Source of the DNA: Canna indica
Lineage: Eukaryota > Streptophyta > Magnoliopsida > Zingiberales > Cannaceae
Reading direction: 5' to 3'
NCBI GenBank assembly: GCA_034359265.1
Contig: CP136898.1
Location: forward strand, 36,851,501-36,915,500
Length of the DNA stretch: 64,000 nucleotides
A model generated the notes under the pieces. The model saw only the letters and a list, made by a program, of their open reading frames with translations. It was not told the DNA's origin and ran no database searches. Both the position numbers and the translations under genes were made by a program. Positions 23,163-35,175 of this stretch are shown here, piece after piece; the stretch's first letter is position 1, and each line of letters begins with the position of its first letter.

Positions 23163-25004
23163 TGTAAGTCGAATGTCCTACACTAAAGGGGAAATAAATA
23201 ATATGTTCGCTAAAAACTTAACCTTAATCCAATTTTAATTAGATGCTTGATTACTTAGGTTAATTCTAAATTTTAATTTGATGAATGCGAAAGCAAAGTA
23301 AATATAGCAATTGAGCAAACACAAGTAAAAGCAATACAAACAAAGATATTTATAATAGTTCGGCCTCAATGCATACTCCACTACCTAAGCACCTTGATTT
23401 TGAATTTTTGTTATAGTGCTAACAGAACGGCCCAACCCGTTTACTGTTCGTGTCGTGCCGAGCTTAGGAACCCGGGCTCAAACTTTTATTGCGGGTCGAG
23501 CCGAGCACGATTTTTGTTCGGGTCGGGCTGAGTACAATTTTTGTTTGGGCTGCGCTGGACCGGCCCACCATGAATTGCATGGTTTATCTATCATGTTTTT
23601 ATATTTTTCAATTTTTAATATTTGTTGGGTGTTTTTAAAGTTTGGTTATTGAAATTTATGTTTTTTATTTTAATTAATTTTTAATAAATTATTAAAGAAT
23701 TATATAAACAAGCTAACTTTTATTTTATATGTAAATGCGTATGGATGGCTAAAAGAGTATTTCCATTAAAATTATTCTTCTCAACCCTACCATTTAAAAT
23801 TTTGACCCAAACATGGGATATATTATCTCATGTTTGGGATAATATTATCCTATCCTTCCCCACCCACCTTTTAATTATCCTATCCAAACATGGGATTAAC
23901 AACCCTTCATTATCCTTGCCTTCCCCACCCCTCTTTATCCTTTCCCTCCCCACCCCTCCTCCCCTTTTATTCAAACAAGCCCTAATGACAACAATCACTA
24001 ATCCTAGTAAGCTAATCACACCGGTGGATTAAAGCCTCTACACCAAGGCAACCACCATATACTTGACCTAACACGGTAGAGCAATCACAAACTCAAATAC
24101 AAGAGAATAAATCACAAAAATACATAAGTAATGGAGCAAATATACAAAACAACTTATACTTAGCTCCAACACAAGATCCCTAATCCTCTTGATGCCTTTT
24201 GATGATGAAACAATGAAGTTTAAGGCTCAAGTCAAGATTCCAATGTCAAGGCTAGTGCTTGATCAAAAGTGTCTTAATGAAAGCTTAGGAATGATCAAAG
24301 ATGGTTCAAGGATGTTAAGAAGTTATAAGGAAGGTTGGGAGACTATATAGGGAAGAAAGAGGCAAACTTCAGGTCAAAGCACCCACCATTATAAGTTAAT
24401 GTCTATATTTACTTTTATTCTTCATTAACTTTAAAATATAAATGTAAATAAGGAAATACCCTCCATTTGGATTCAATAAAAATATTCGAAAAATCAAAAT
24501 CCTTAAGGGTCAAAATCCAAATTCTAATACAAATTTGCGAAAACTGAAGATTTTAAAATCTCCCGAGTTAAACATGGATGGATTGCGGGTTTCCAAAAAT
24601 TCTTTAAATATCAGTCTTTAACTTGTTTCTACCCAAGGAACAATTATCAGGGCTTTTGGTGACAAGGAGATGCCTAAATCATGTAGCCCTCCAATGAGCT
24701 CCCTAGACTTTGAAAATTTCTGGGCCGTTTTCAAATTTTCAGGGTTCGGATTTCGGTTTTTGGGTTTCGTTGCATCACAATGAGGATTTTACAATGAATC
24801 TAGACACCCTAAACCTAGACTTTAACTTTTGATGAATCTTGAGCGTCGACGAGCATCCTTGCCGATTTCTTTGATTTTTTCGATCGCGAACGTCGTACAC
24901 AAACCGATTTAGAACCTGAAAATATTTCTTACTCAAACATTAGTTCCATGTTTGTTATCATCAAAACAGATATTAAGTCCAAGGTTGAAAACCTTAGGCC
25001 AATA
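23163..25004 (-). mobile_element. Solo LTR of a SIRE-type copia element, inside gag
   Basis: The start (TGTAAGTCGAATGTCC) and end (TTGAAAACCTTAGGCCAATA) match the LTR at 37458-39105. The flanks are CAAAT (23158-23162) and CAAAC (25005-25009), a 5-bp duplication with one change. It carries an extra insertion at about 23405-23995, because the 37458 copy is continuous there. No internal retrotransposon sequence is present, so the element was reduced to one LTR by recombination. Confidence 0.8.
23405..23995. mobile_element. Insertion(s) inside the solo LTR
   Basis: This block is absent from the related LTR at 37458-39105. Its left part (23420-23570) is built of GGGTCGGGC/GAGCCGAGCACG motifs like the GC-rich arms of hAT-like elements. 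Its right part (23750-23995) is a C-rich and TTATCC-rich stretch ending CAAACAAGCCCT, a MITE-like terminus. Exact ends are uncertain and there may be two insertions. Confidence 0.45.
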
Positions 25005-25254
25005 CAAACCCCCACCTAATGCTGACAAGAAGTGTGAGTTCCACCAAACATTTGGGTACACCACCAAAGAGTGTGTGATGCTCAAAGATCAAATCGAGCA
25101 CCTAATAAAAGAAGGTTGCCTCGATCGCTACATCATCCGCAAATGGAGTTGTAGCCGAGACCAACATGACTGCAGCTCTAAGCGCCAAAGTTTGAGTAGG
25201 ACGCCGTCGAGGAGCATGAGAGGTGACCATGACGACCACAGAGGTTTTTGATGC

Positions 25255-28050
25255 ACTCTCTAACTTTTTTTTATGGGAGGCACACTAATTTCAAGTGAGG
25301 TGCTCTCTGGTGTTGAAAGAAAAATGGTACTTCACTTGAGGTATTTTCAACCTCTATTCTGATATCAGACAGACCATTTTTACTTGCTGATCTATTGACT
25401 TCAGTGGATGTTTCCTCAACTAGCTTGTTGGTTGAATAAGTAGGAATGTCGAAGTAATTGTTTTGGAAATTTTTAGATGTAGGTAATGGAAAGATGGTGT
25501 TTTGATTTGTTTTGGTGTTGAATGGGAATATGTGCTCAACAAATACAATGTCCATAGAAATGTACATGGAGTGAGTCTTTAAATCAAGTATTCTCTAGCC
25601 CTTTTTTCCATAAGGATAACCTAGGAAAACACACTCCTATGCCCTGGGATCAAATTTTGTCCTACCTTGTTTGATGGTGCTTCTATAACAAAGGTACTCT
25701 AAAGCTCTCAAATGACTTAGAATTGGGGAACTTTTGTATTTCATATGGGCCGCAGTTAGGTTACAATGAACTTGGCAACCTGTTTATCAAATATGTGGAA
25801 GTTAAAATGCACTCTCCCCAAAACTTCAATGGCAATTGGGATTGATATTTTAGGCTTCTAGCTACCTCAAGTAGGTGCTTATGTTTTCTCTCCACAATAG
25901 CATTTTGTTAAGGAGTCTCAATGCAAGAGCTTTGGTGCACTATCCCATTATCATCAAGGAAAGAATTTATTTTTGAATTAAAGATTCACTTCCATATATT
26001 GTCACTTCTAAGGATCTTAATAGTTTTTGAAAATTGAGTTTGAACCAGTCTAATGAGTTTGATAAGAATATCTGGTACTTGATCTTTTGTGGAAAAAAGG
26101 TAAGTCAAACGAGCCCTATAGTAATCATCCACTAATGTCAAGAAATAAGAATAACCATCATAAGTTGTAATTTTATGTGGCCCCCAAACATCACAATGAA
26201 CCATATCAAATGCACTAATGGCTTTATTTGAACATTGTGGAAAATGCAATTTATATTGTTTGGCAAGAGAACACACATTGCAAAAAAGCTTAGACACATT
26301 ATTCAGTTCTGGTATATTTCTTGATAACAATCTTATTCTACTTGTGGACATATGTCCTAGGCGCAAATGCCATAAGGAAAATGAATCAACAACTACAGAC
26401 GGTACCTAAGGAGATACTGGTTTGTGTTTAAAGACGGGTGATGCTCCTCTCATGATGTATAACCCATTTTCTTCACCACCACTCCCAAATATTTTTCTTC
26501 GTGAGAAGGTACATCTTGAATGAGGAAGTTCGTTGGGTTAAAAGTGATTGAGCAGTTCAATTCCTTTGTCATTTTGCTAACAGACATTAAGTTGAAATGA
26601 AATGAAGGTACTAACAAGGTATTACTAAGTTGGATAATTTTATTTACATAAGTTGTGCCTATGCAAGAAACTATGGTTGAGGTTCCATCAGGTAATGATG
26701 TTGTCATTTATATTTGGTTTGGTAGGGTTATCAAGGGTAACATGTTTTGAGATATGTGGTTAGTGGCACCGCTGTCAATTATCCATTTACTAGATAAAAC
26801 ACATGCTGATGAACTAAAAACTGAACTAAGAGGGTTACTACCATGTTGACCATATGATTTGCTGAGATTTTATTGTTGATGATGCTTATTAAATTGTTGA
26901 GAAGTTGTTCTGTGAGACCAGTATTATATACAATGTTTGAACTGCATTCTTCATTTTGCACCTCAGCTATTGTTTGAATATTGTTTGCTTGATTTTCGTG
27001 GCTAGGTTGATCAACCAATTTTTGCTTACCCTTGCAAAACTTGTGTTCGGTGAAAAACCATGGATTCTATAGCAATTGTCCCTGGTATGACCATGCCTTT
27101 TGTAGTAATCGCAATATTTCTTTGAATTGTACCGAGGCTTATTTCTGTTCAAATTTGAGTTATTCCCATTGTCAAAGGAAATACTATTCAGAACCACTCC
27201 TTCTGTTCCCGAATATGTATTTGTTCCAACTCACCTCTGGGATTCCTCTTTCTCCAACATTGAATAAGCCTGATTTATATTTGGCAAAGGCTTCATAAGT
27301 AACAATTGTCCGCTAACTCCTATTTAACTCTCATTGAGACCCATTAAGAACAACATTTGTCTGTTGTTGTCCATGTTTTCCTTTCCAATTGCACAATTAC
27401 AGTACGAGCTAGCGTCTATAGCATCAAGCTCGTCCCATAATGCCTTCAATTTGGTATAGTATGCAACGATCTTCATGCTTCCTTGTCGAGTATTGTAGAT
27501 TTGATTTTGTATTTCAAAAATTCGAGGTTGATTGCCCTTTCCGAGCTTCGTCTCCAAATCCTTCCACATTTTAAAAGTTTTTTTTGTGTATATTACGCTC
27601 GGACTCAACTCTAGCGACAAGGATTGCAGGATCTAGGACCTCACCATATCGTTACACCTTTGCCATGTACGATTCTTCGGTGAGGTCTCATTTGGAATTT
27701 TTGTTGTCCCATTGACAAATCCAATTTTGTTCTTTGCAGATAGGACGATTAACATTGCCTCCTTCCACTGTTAGTAATTTTCAAGTCCGATTAAAGGAGC
27801 GGAGACTAACGCCATACCTGGATGGTCATTCCCTTGAAGAACGAATGGATTATCTTCGATTTCGTTAATCTCAGTCGACAATCCAGTTTCATTGTTGTTC
27901 CTTGAATCGCCTACTACGGATCTCGCTATGGAGTTGCGTCATTTTCTTGCCATTTGATGTTGATCGCTTCTTGACTTCTAATTTGGTGAAGGATCGCCTT
28001 GATGGAAGAAGAATCTAAATCCCTTAACCGATCCGCTTTGATATCATAAT
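25255..28050 (-). pseudogene. Truncated Ty1/copia gag-protease-integrase
   Basis: Read right to left there is gag (27620-27324, with KMWKDLETKLGKGN and VAYYTKLKALWDELD) and a zinc-knuckle segment (27197-26967, CDYYKRHGHTRDNC, where the second Cys is replaced by Tyr). A GAG-preintegrase/protease-side segment follows (26707-26450, LLVPSFHFNLMSVSKMT). Next is an integrase (26366-25986, with HMSTSRIRLLSRNIPEL, CNVCSLAKQ, HCDVWGPHKI and TLVDDYYRARLTYL) and an integrase-to-RT linker (25567-25271, MYISMDIVFVEHIFPF). RT and RNase H are missing: the element stops at about 25255 against gypsy gag. Several frameshifts and stops make it inactive. Confidence 0.85.
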
Positions 28051-28370
28051 AAGCTTTGAGCCCTAATCTGGACTGTTCGACTCAGCAAGAAGTGGATGGA
28101 AACAGAGAAATGTTTATCCAGTAAAGTTTAATTTCAAATACACTTTCCTCGCACTTATATATTGCACGAGCTATTTGTTACATAATAGCAAATGAAGAGA
28201 AATTACAACTTTGCTCTCAACAGTATTGCAAAGTTCAATTATTACATCAGCTCTGCTGAGTTTTATTATAACATCAATTCTATACATGATAACTCTATAC
28301 AAATTACAATTTGTAGCTGACCAATCTTGATTTATTGCATCTGCATTTCTTCTGTTATGGCATTCTAACA
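28050..28370 (-). repeat. 5' LTR of the truncated copia element, with PBS
   Basis: The high-coordinate end reads, on the minus strand, TGTTAGAATGCCATAACAG, a typical copia LTR start at 28370. A TATATAAG-type box lies at about 28155-28163 (minus). Just inside the element the minus strand reads TGATATCAAAGCGG (about 28036-28049), a degenerate initiator tRNA-Met binding site. The exact LTR end beside the PBS is uncertain by a few bases. Confidence 0.65.
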
Positions 28371-29455
28371 AGGCATAAGGCACAAAGTCTGAGATGACTG
28401 TTTGTATAGCTCACAGATCTGAGATGACTGCTTGTCATGTAGATGGCAAGAGAATGTTACAATGAATGAAGAATTGGGATGTTGTTGGAAGATAAATGAG
28501 AGGTTGGAAAATGAACTGGCCTAGATAAAGATCTACCATGCATAGTGAAGCAGGAGTTGAGGTACACCCTGCATTGGCTATTAGGGGTGCAACAGTTGAA
28601 GGTGATGGGTAACATAGATTCAATATGAGCAGTAGCCTCACTAACTCCATTACTAGTTTGGTTAACTGGCAATATATTCAATGTCTTCTTCATGCACTCT
28701 ATGATAACATAGAGATATGAGAAAATAATCCTATTCCAATCAAATATACCATGTTAAAATCTGGAACTTCAGAGAGGAATTGGCTTTGAGGCGTGTTTCA
28801 CTGTCTTGAATGTAATATTGTTTTTCAACCGAAAGTAATTTACTTCAGGATACAACAAAGCCCTAAAACCGAGAACACAAATGGAAATGAACACAAATCT
28901 TCTGAGAGGGTGAAAACGAAAACAAAGTCCCCGGCCTTTATATAGATATGAACAAGTTTTATGGTTAAAAAGATTTCAAATTTGAACAAACATGCCTTTT
29001 CAAAATGTTAAAATTCGAACAGACACAATTGCAACCGTCTGTTTAAATTTCGAATAAAAAAATTATAATAAAAAATATTAAAGTCAATCTTTGATATATT
29101 AATATTTAGGTTATGATCCATTGGTGTCCATGGCTCATCAATCTATAGACCATCCAGAAGCTAACACTTGACATCTTTGGAAGCTTAAAAGGCACTTTAA
29201 AAAACTTGAATTCCTATGTGGAACTAGACACCTTCTCTTATTAACGAACTATACAACATATCAGTTCCTCATCAAAGGCAAAAGTTCATGTTCTACAACT
29301 TTAAAAACAATTTGGTTCACGTATTGTAAGATTGTTTGTCTAAGTTACATAACTAGGCATGTGAAGTATATAAGATTGCCATGTTTGGTTTGGTTAATTA
29401 GTCATGTTCCTACGATTTAATAAGGGTATCCTTAAATTTCAATATTACCCCTATT

Positions 29456-29503
<48 letters not shown>

Positions 29504-29589
29504 TACTTTAGGCTAAAGTTTTAGATAACACACTATTCACCCTCTCCCCCTCTAGTGTAGGTCATTCGACTTATACACCTCTCCTGATT
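28371..29589. other. Repeat-derived intergenic DNA
   Basis: No gene is supported. GATCTGAGATGACTG-type words repeat at about 28388 and 28422. A minus-strand LTR-like patch with CTATATAAAGGCCGG lies at about 28935-28950. Bases 29340-29450 resemble 58260-58430 (a MITE-like shared patch). Bases 29515-29575 (CACACTATTCACCCTCT, then CTAGTGTAGG) look like the very end of a SIRE-type LTR. Short frames at 28435-28693 have no recognisable domain. Confidence 0.4.
29461..29501. repeat. (AAT)n microsatellite
   Basis: About 13 uninterrupted AAT/ATA units. Confidence 0.97.
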
Positions 29590-30047
29590 CACCTTTTAGG
29601 GATCAGAAGAGGGACAGGGGTACCGATGAAAGTTTGCCTCCTTGGGCGGTCCTCCTTCTTGCTAGGGATGAGGTTATGACGACGGAGGCAGTGGTGGTGG
29701 AGAGTGCTCCTTTGATGGCTGAGTAGCCGACTGCGACTCCTCACGAGGGTAAGCGTATTTGGTTTAGCGGTCGAACGGATTTACTAGAGGGAGCGGATCC
29801 ATGGGAGCTCGCCTAGGTTCATCTATTGGGCATATTTAACAGGTTGAGGGAATCTGTGGCAAAGGAATTTGGGATTCAGGCTCGGGAAGTTGAACAGCTA
29901 AGGCTCGAGCTGGCAGAAGTGAAGAAAACCCTTGAGTCAAAAGTCCGCAAACTTGAGCATTTGAATGTTGCTATTTCTGAGTCCATTGTTTAGATGAAGG
30001 AGGTGGAGGGTTAGTCCAGAACAGAGCTAGAAAAGCTCTACCGTGAT
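29590..30047 (+). pseudogene. Left part of the antisense ORF of the older Tat element (T0)
   Basis: The plus-strand frame reads ESVAKEFGIQAREVEQLRLE, LAEVKKTLESKVRKLEHLNV and SRTELEKLYRDYS with a few stops, a coiled-coil stretch like the one at 36470-36620. It ends at 30047 exactly where the LTR of T1 starts. The continuation (SDLAATVAEGCRLKIEAKD) is found at 42305 onward, on the other side of T1. Gag and protease of the same element (50530-52120) are on the minus strand, so this ORF is antisense. No molecular function is established. Confidence 0.65.
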
Positions 30048-30516
30048 TATTCCTGCCTGAGAGTTGGGGCCTTCCAGTCTGGTTCGGTGTCTCTCCTTGT
30101 CTGATTCGACGTTGGTGGGAGGGACCTGCAAAAGACACTATGACGCTCAACTTAGGGGGGACTCCAAGATGGAGATAATGGAATAGGAACTTTGGGTTAC
30201 CTGGGTGCGCTATGTCTATTTGTATTATAGGGAAGGACAGGGTTGTCGCTTGAAAATCTTGCAGTGAGGTTGCCCAGAATGGGTCGAGGTTGATCCTGGA
30301 GATGGCGGGTGTATATTGCCTGATAAGGTAAGATGCAGATATCCTTATGCGGCCAGGTGGGGTCCCTGGGCAGAGCCGCTTAGTCTGGCTTGAGCTTGAC
30401 TCAGGGGTGCAGTCGGGTGGAGCCCCCTGGATGGGGTCGCACGGTTTGATTCAAGATGAATGATGGAGCACTGCTAGGTCTAATCCGACCGGGTCCAATA
30501 GCTCTAGTCTAGTCCA
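30048..30516 (-). repeat. 3' LTR of T1
   Basis: About 468 bp, closely similar to 40556-41028 and 41830-42304 (shared AGTTGGGG, AAAAGACACT, GGGACTCCAAG, TTGCAGTGAGGTTGCCC, GACCAGGTGGGGTCC-type words). On the minus strand it starts TGGACTAG. Confidence 0.85.
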
Positions 30517-31134
30517 TAGCCCTCGAGCTCAGTCAGACTCTGGAGGATTGCGTGCCGAGCTCTTGAGTATTATTCTTTGGTGTCTCTGAGGGGTTTTTGG
30601 AATGCTTTACTGAGCTATATTGAGTCATTAGAGAAGCCAGGCGAGATGCTTGCTTTTGAGTGCTTGATTGTGACGATTAAGTTGGTGGTTGTTAGAGCCA
30701 AACGAGAGTCGGGGCGGGAGTCCACTGAAGTCATAGGGGTAGTTGGTCATGGAGACCGGATGGAGAGGACTTAGCCACTAAAAATTAATCCCGGACAAGC
30801 GGTTTTGTGTAGGCCGAGCTAAAACAGGTGCCCATGGAAGATGTGTCAAGGCGGGTAACTACAAAGTCTGTGCTGAGGGAGAATGTTTGAGGATACCAAG
30901 CTGGGATAGCTTTGTGGAAAACGAGTTTAATAGGTGTACGACTATTTTGTCTTTTCTTTGAGCGGATCTTGTTGTCGTATCTTTATTTGTGTGAGCTTTG
31001 TCTCTTCGTCTCATGTGCCTTGGTATGGAGGCTTATTAGTGGGGTCTGCTTCTTTCTGTGGCGACCTTTGATTGGTTTTACTCTTTTGATTCAAAGGAGT
31101 AATCATGATGGGGAGGTGTTTCCACGGTCTTATG
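30517..31134. other. T1 internal sequence next to its 3' LTR
   Basis: Unique-looking internal retrotransposon DNA. The frames at 30577-30774 and 30912-31157 have no recognisable domain. It continues at 35013 after the nested SIRE-type element. Confidence 0.45.
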
Positions 31135-32444
31135 TGTTAAGTGAAAGCCCACACTAGAAGGGGGGTTGAATAGTATTGGGTTACTTTTTCCTTCTACTTT
31201 AATTTCTTTTTGAATCGATTACAACTTCAACCAAACATAAGTGCAACTAAGTGATGTTCGTTAGTGAGTATGAAATATAATTATAAGCAAACACAAGAAA
31301 GTATAGTGGTTCGGCCAATCGCCTACTCCACTACCTTGGCTCCACACCAAGGATTTCAAACTAAATCCTTTATAGACTTTGTGTTTCCCTTTGAATACAA
31401 TCGAGGACTCGGTTCTCAACCATTTGAGAACTCCTCAAACCTATTCACCTAGGCAAAACACAATTCTACAAAGTAAACCCTATGTGTTTACACTTGTACA
31501 CCTAGCAAGCTAATCAATGAAAACCAAATTCGAATAACAATTAAAATTACAATGAAAAGAGCTAAGGTGTAAACCAAGGCTAAGAGCTCTTTTCCAAGCC
31601 TTCAATGCCTCAAACTCCACAAGACGTTGAGATTGAATCGAAGCCGGAGTTGAGGAAAGATGAGTGCTTGAGAGAAGTCATCGATCGGAGAAGCAAGCGC
31701 GAGCCAATCAAGCTTAGAAGGTACAAATCACACTTTGGAAGCTTATCTCAATGGTTAAGAAGGTTTAATGAAGGATGGTGAGGGGTATTTATAACCTCTC
31801 CCACGGACGGCTCTTCAACGGGCGTTTTTTCGCCCGTTGGACGCCGACTGGTCGTTTGCCAGTCGATCGTCGGTCGATCGACCGATCAACTGCCCAGCGA
31901 CCACTGGCGTTCTGGCTTTCTGCCGCTCTGTTCAGTCGACCGGATGGTCGACCAACTTTATCACGTTTTAACTCCTCTGCTATTCGGTCGACCCATCGAT
32001 TGACCGAAGTAGACACTGCCAGATTTTGGCCTTGTTCGGTCGACCGACCGGTCGACCGAAGTAGCCACTGCCAATTTTTGGCCTTGTTCGGTCGATCGAC
32101 CGGTCAACCGAAGTGGATATTGCCATTTTTCTACCTTGTTCGGTCGACCGAACCTGGGTTGAGGCTGATTTTTACATTTGCTTTATTACACGCTTTTTCA
32201 TGGGTTTTGTTACCAAGTTTTAACTTGGATAACTTTACAAATAGGCTTGAGATGAGATCCTATGGGTATGTTACAAGGAATCTACTTAATATGCATCCGA
32301 GCCTTTCTTGACGATTTTTGCGACTCTCCGAGCGAAGTTCGCGTGCTTATCGCAACCTCAACCTGAACTCCAAACTACACACACACATATTTTTGTTATC
32401 ATTAAAATAGAGATCGAAGCCTAGGGGGAAGCCTTGGGCCAACA
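31135..32444 (-). repeat. 3' LTR of the SIRE-type element, 1310 bp
   Basis: Complete LTR with TG/CA ends. A TATAAATA box lies on the minus strand at 31786-31793. A perfect 9-bp-stem hairpin (CAACGGGCG, 6-nt loop, CGCCCGTTG) is at 31816-31839, just upstream of it in the transcription sense. A cluster of CGGTCGACCG palindromes is at about 31860-32150. Confidence 0.85.
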
Positions 32445-32883
32445 ATCTCCCCCATTTTGATGATGACAAACACAACATGACATTTTATATAAAAGAAGCA
32501 TCTAAGTATCATTTATGAGTTTGAGTTAAGGCATACACAACTTAGTTCACAATTTAACATATACTTCCCCTATCAATATGCATATTATGCTTGTAACTCC
32601 CCCTATCTATATGCATCATAAAACAAATGTGACATTTACTTTTTCTCCCCATTTTGACATCAATCAAAAAGGGCAAAAACTAAGACACTATTAGTGAGTT
32701 CCATCATTAAAACCAAGAAAATCATAAAATTGAGCATCATCTACCACTACAGTCCTTCCTATCAATGTAAGCCTATAGAAGGCAAACACCAATAAGTCGC
32801 AAAGCCCCATTATAAGTCAATACATAAGTGTGATGATACCATATGAAATGTAATTTTTCAAAAGACATGTATATTTTTTATTT

Positions 32884-34160
32884 TTAACCACTAGGAAAAG
32901 CACAAATTCCTAATTGCATTCTTAAGTTTGTAAAGCTTTCTTCACCTAAGGGTTTTGTGAATATATCCGTAAGTTGTTTGTCAGTGGATACGAATTCCAC
33001 GGATATATATCCCTTGGCTATATTATCCCTAAGAAAATTGTGCCTTAGATCAATATGTTTGGTCCTAGAGTGTAAAACATGATTTTTTGTTAAGTTGATT
33101 GCACTAGTGTTATCACATGTATATGTATACAAGAATACTTAAGTCCATAATCTACAAGGGTTTATTTCATCCAAAGGACTTGTGCACAACAACTAGCCGC
33201 AGCGATGTATTCCACTTCGGTGGTTGAAAGTGCAACCGAGTTTTGTTTCTTTGAAAATCAAGCAACAAGACTCATCCCTAGGAATTGACAACGCCCATTA
33301 GTGCTTTACAATCTACTTTACACCCAGCAAAATCGGCATTCGAAAAACCAATTAAATCGAAAGATGTATTACATGGATACCATGATCCTAAGTCAATCGT
33401 GCCCTTCAAATATCTCAATATGCGTTTGACCGCACTCAAGTGAGACATTTTAGGACAAGATTAAAACCTAGCACATGCACAAACACTAAACATGATATCG
33501 TGTCTACTTGCAGTTAAATAGAGAATGCTACCAATCATACCTCGATATCGTTTTTCATCTACTTTGACACCATCTTCATCTTTATCAAGCTTGATGGATG
33601 TGCTCATTGGTGTAGAAGCTATCTTGGCTTCATTCATCCCAAACCTTTTGATGAGCTCCGGCCTTTGTGTACTTAGCTTGATTTATGAAGATTCCTTTGT
33701 TGGTTTGCTTGATTTGGAGACCAAGCATGAAAGAAAGTTCTCCCATCATGCTCATCTCAAACTCTTCTTGCATGCACTTTGCAAACCACTCACAAAGCAA
33801 TTCATTAGTAGCACCAAATATTATATCATCAACATAAATTTGCATGAGTAAAATATTTTCATTATGTTTTATAAAAAGAGAGACATCGGCTTTTCCAATG
33901 CTAAAGCCTTGATTTATCAAAAATATGGAAAGCCTTTCATACCAAGCCCTTGGGGCTTGTTTTAAGCCATATAAAACCTTTTTAAGTTTAAAAATATGAT
34001 TAGGAAACTCAAAACTTTCAAATCTGGGGGTTGTTCAACCTAAACTTCTTCATCGATAAAATCATTTAAAAATACACTTTTAACATCCATTTGAAAAAGT
34101 TTAAAGCCTTTAAAACTAGCATAAGCTAAAAGCATGTGAATTGCATCTAATCTAGCTAAG
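32884..34160 (-). pseudogene. Copia reverse transcriptase-RNase H remnant
   Basis: Read right to left, an RT start (ASFKGFKLFQMDVKS) is followed by LKKVLYGLKQAPRAWYERLS and then the catalytic YVDDIIFGATNE with KCMQEEFEMSMMGEL (frame 33920-33630). RNase H comes last (33132-32884), with CDNTSAINLTKN, HSRTKHIDLRHNFLRD and STDKQLTDIFTKPL. Stops and frameshifts occur between the blocks. The RNase H end lies about 440 bp before the 3' LTR, the expected place. Confidence 0.88.
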
Positions 34161-35012
34161 GAGTAAACCAAGGCTAAGAGCTCTTTTCCAAGCCTTCAAT
34201 GCCTCCAACTCCACAAGACGTTGAGATCGAATTGAAGCCGGAGTTTAGGAAAGATGAGCGCTTGAGAGAAGTCGTCGATCAGAGAAGCAAGCGCGAGCCA
34301 ATCAAGCTTAGAAGGCACAAATCACACTTTGGAAGCTTATCTCAATGGTTAAGAAGGTTTAATGAAGGTTGGTGAGTGGTTTTTATAACCCCTCCCACGG
34401 AACGGCTCTTCAACGGGCATTTTTTCGCCCGTTGGACGTCAATCGATCGCTTGTCGGTCGATCGTTGGTCGACCGACCGATCAATCGCCCAATGACCGCT
34501 AGCGTTTTGGCCTTCTACCGCTCTGTTCGGTCGACCAGACTCCTCTGTTGTCCGGTTGATCGAAGTAGACACTGCTAGATTTTAGCCTTGTTCGGTCGAC
34601 CGATCGATTGACCGAAGTAGCCATTGCCAATTTTTGGCCATGTTCGATCGATCGGTTGGTCGACCTAAGTGGCTACTACCATTTTTCTGCCTTGTTCGAT
34701 CGACCGAACCTGGGCTGAGGCTGATTTTTTACATTTGCTTTGTTACATGCTTTTTCATGGGTTTTGTTACCAAGTTTTGACTTAGATAACTTTACAAATA
34801 GGCTTGGGATGAGATCCTAGGGATATGTTACGAGGAATCTACTTAATCTGCATCCGAGCCTTTCTTGACAATTTTTGGGATTCTCTGAGCGAAGTTCGCG
34901 TGCTTATCGCAACCTCAACCTGAACTCAAAACTACACACACATAATTTAAATACATGTTTGTTATCATCAAAATAGATATCGAAGCCTATAGGGGGAACC
35001 CTTGGGCCAACA
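34154..35012 (-). repeat. Truncated 5' LTR of the SIRE-type element
   Basis: Colinear with 31560-32444 of the other LTR, including the 24-nt hairpin (34411-34434), the GGTCGACCG cluster (34440-34700) and the GGGCCAACA end. The first ~425 bp of the matching LTR are missing. Confidence 0.85.
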
Positions 35013-35175
35013 TTACGCGGTTTTTCAAAAAATAGCCTCAAGGCGGATTTGATCGGCTGAGATTAGCCTTGCAGTGTTACTATCGTCCGTCCGATGGGGG
35101 GTTTATTGTGTTTAAAGCAGACGTGTCTCCTCTCGTTCTCCGGGTTTTTCATGCTTTCGGTGTCTTGGTCCCTTT
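35013..35175. other. T1 internal spacer upstream of the antisense ORF
   Basis: It continues the sequence interrupted at 31134. No feature is recognised. Confidence 0.4.

Larger units (their letters stand above)
22250..25250 (+). pseudogene. Tat-type gypsy gag, split by a solo LTR
   Basis: The left part (22250-23162) holds a gag core (PTTHMTMFTSTMLLNDATDF and FLEKIALLWFSTLTSRS, residues of frame 22399-22644) and a basic charged stretch (22896-23110). The right part (25005-25250) resumes with KCEFHQTFGYTTKECVMLKD and IEHLIKEGCLDRYI, the zinc-knuckle-like tail of Tat gag. The minus-strand element at 51210-52120 has the same order uninterrupted. Frameshifts and stops are present in the left part. 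After 25250 the sequence passes abruptly into a copia element on the other strand. Confidence 0.8.
31135..35012 (-). mobile_element. SIRE-type copia element with internal deletion
   Basis: The 3' LTR is at 31135-32444 (minus strand starts TGTTGGCCCAAGG at 32444 and ends TTTCACTTAACA at 31135). A polypurine tract (minus strand ATGGGGGAGAT) adjoins it at 32445-32455. The 3' part of pol follows, then a partial LTR at 34154-35012. The flanks are TTATG (31130-31134) and TTACG (35013-35017), a duplication with one change. The gag, protease, integrase and inner end of the 5' LTR are missing. The junction lies in the shared word AGCTAAGG. Confidence 0.85.
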
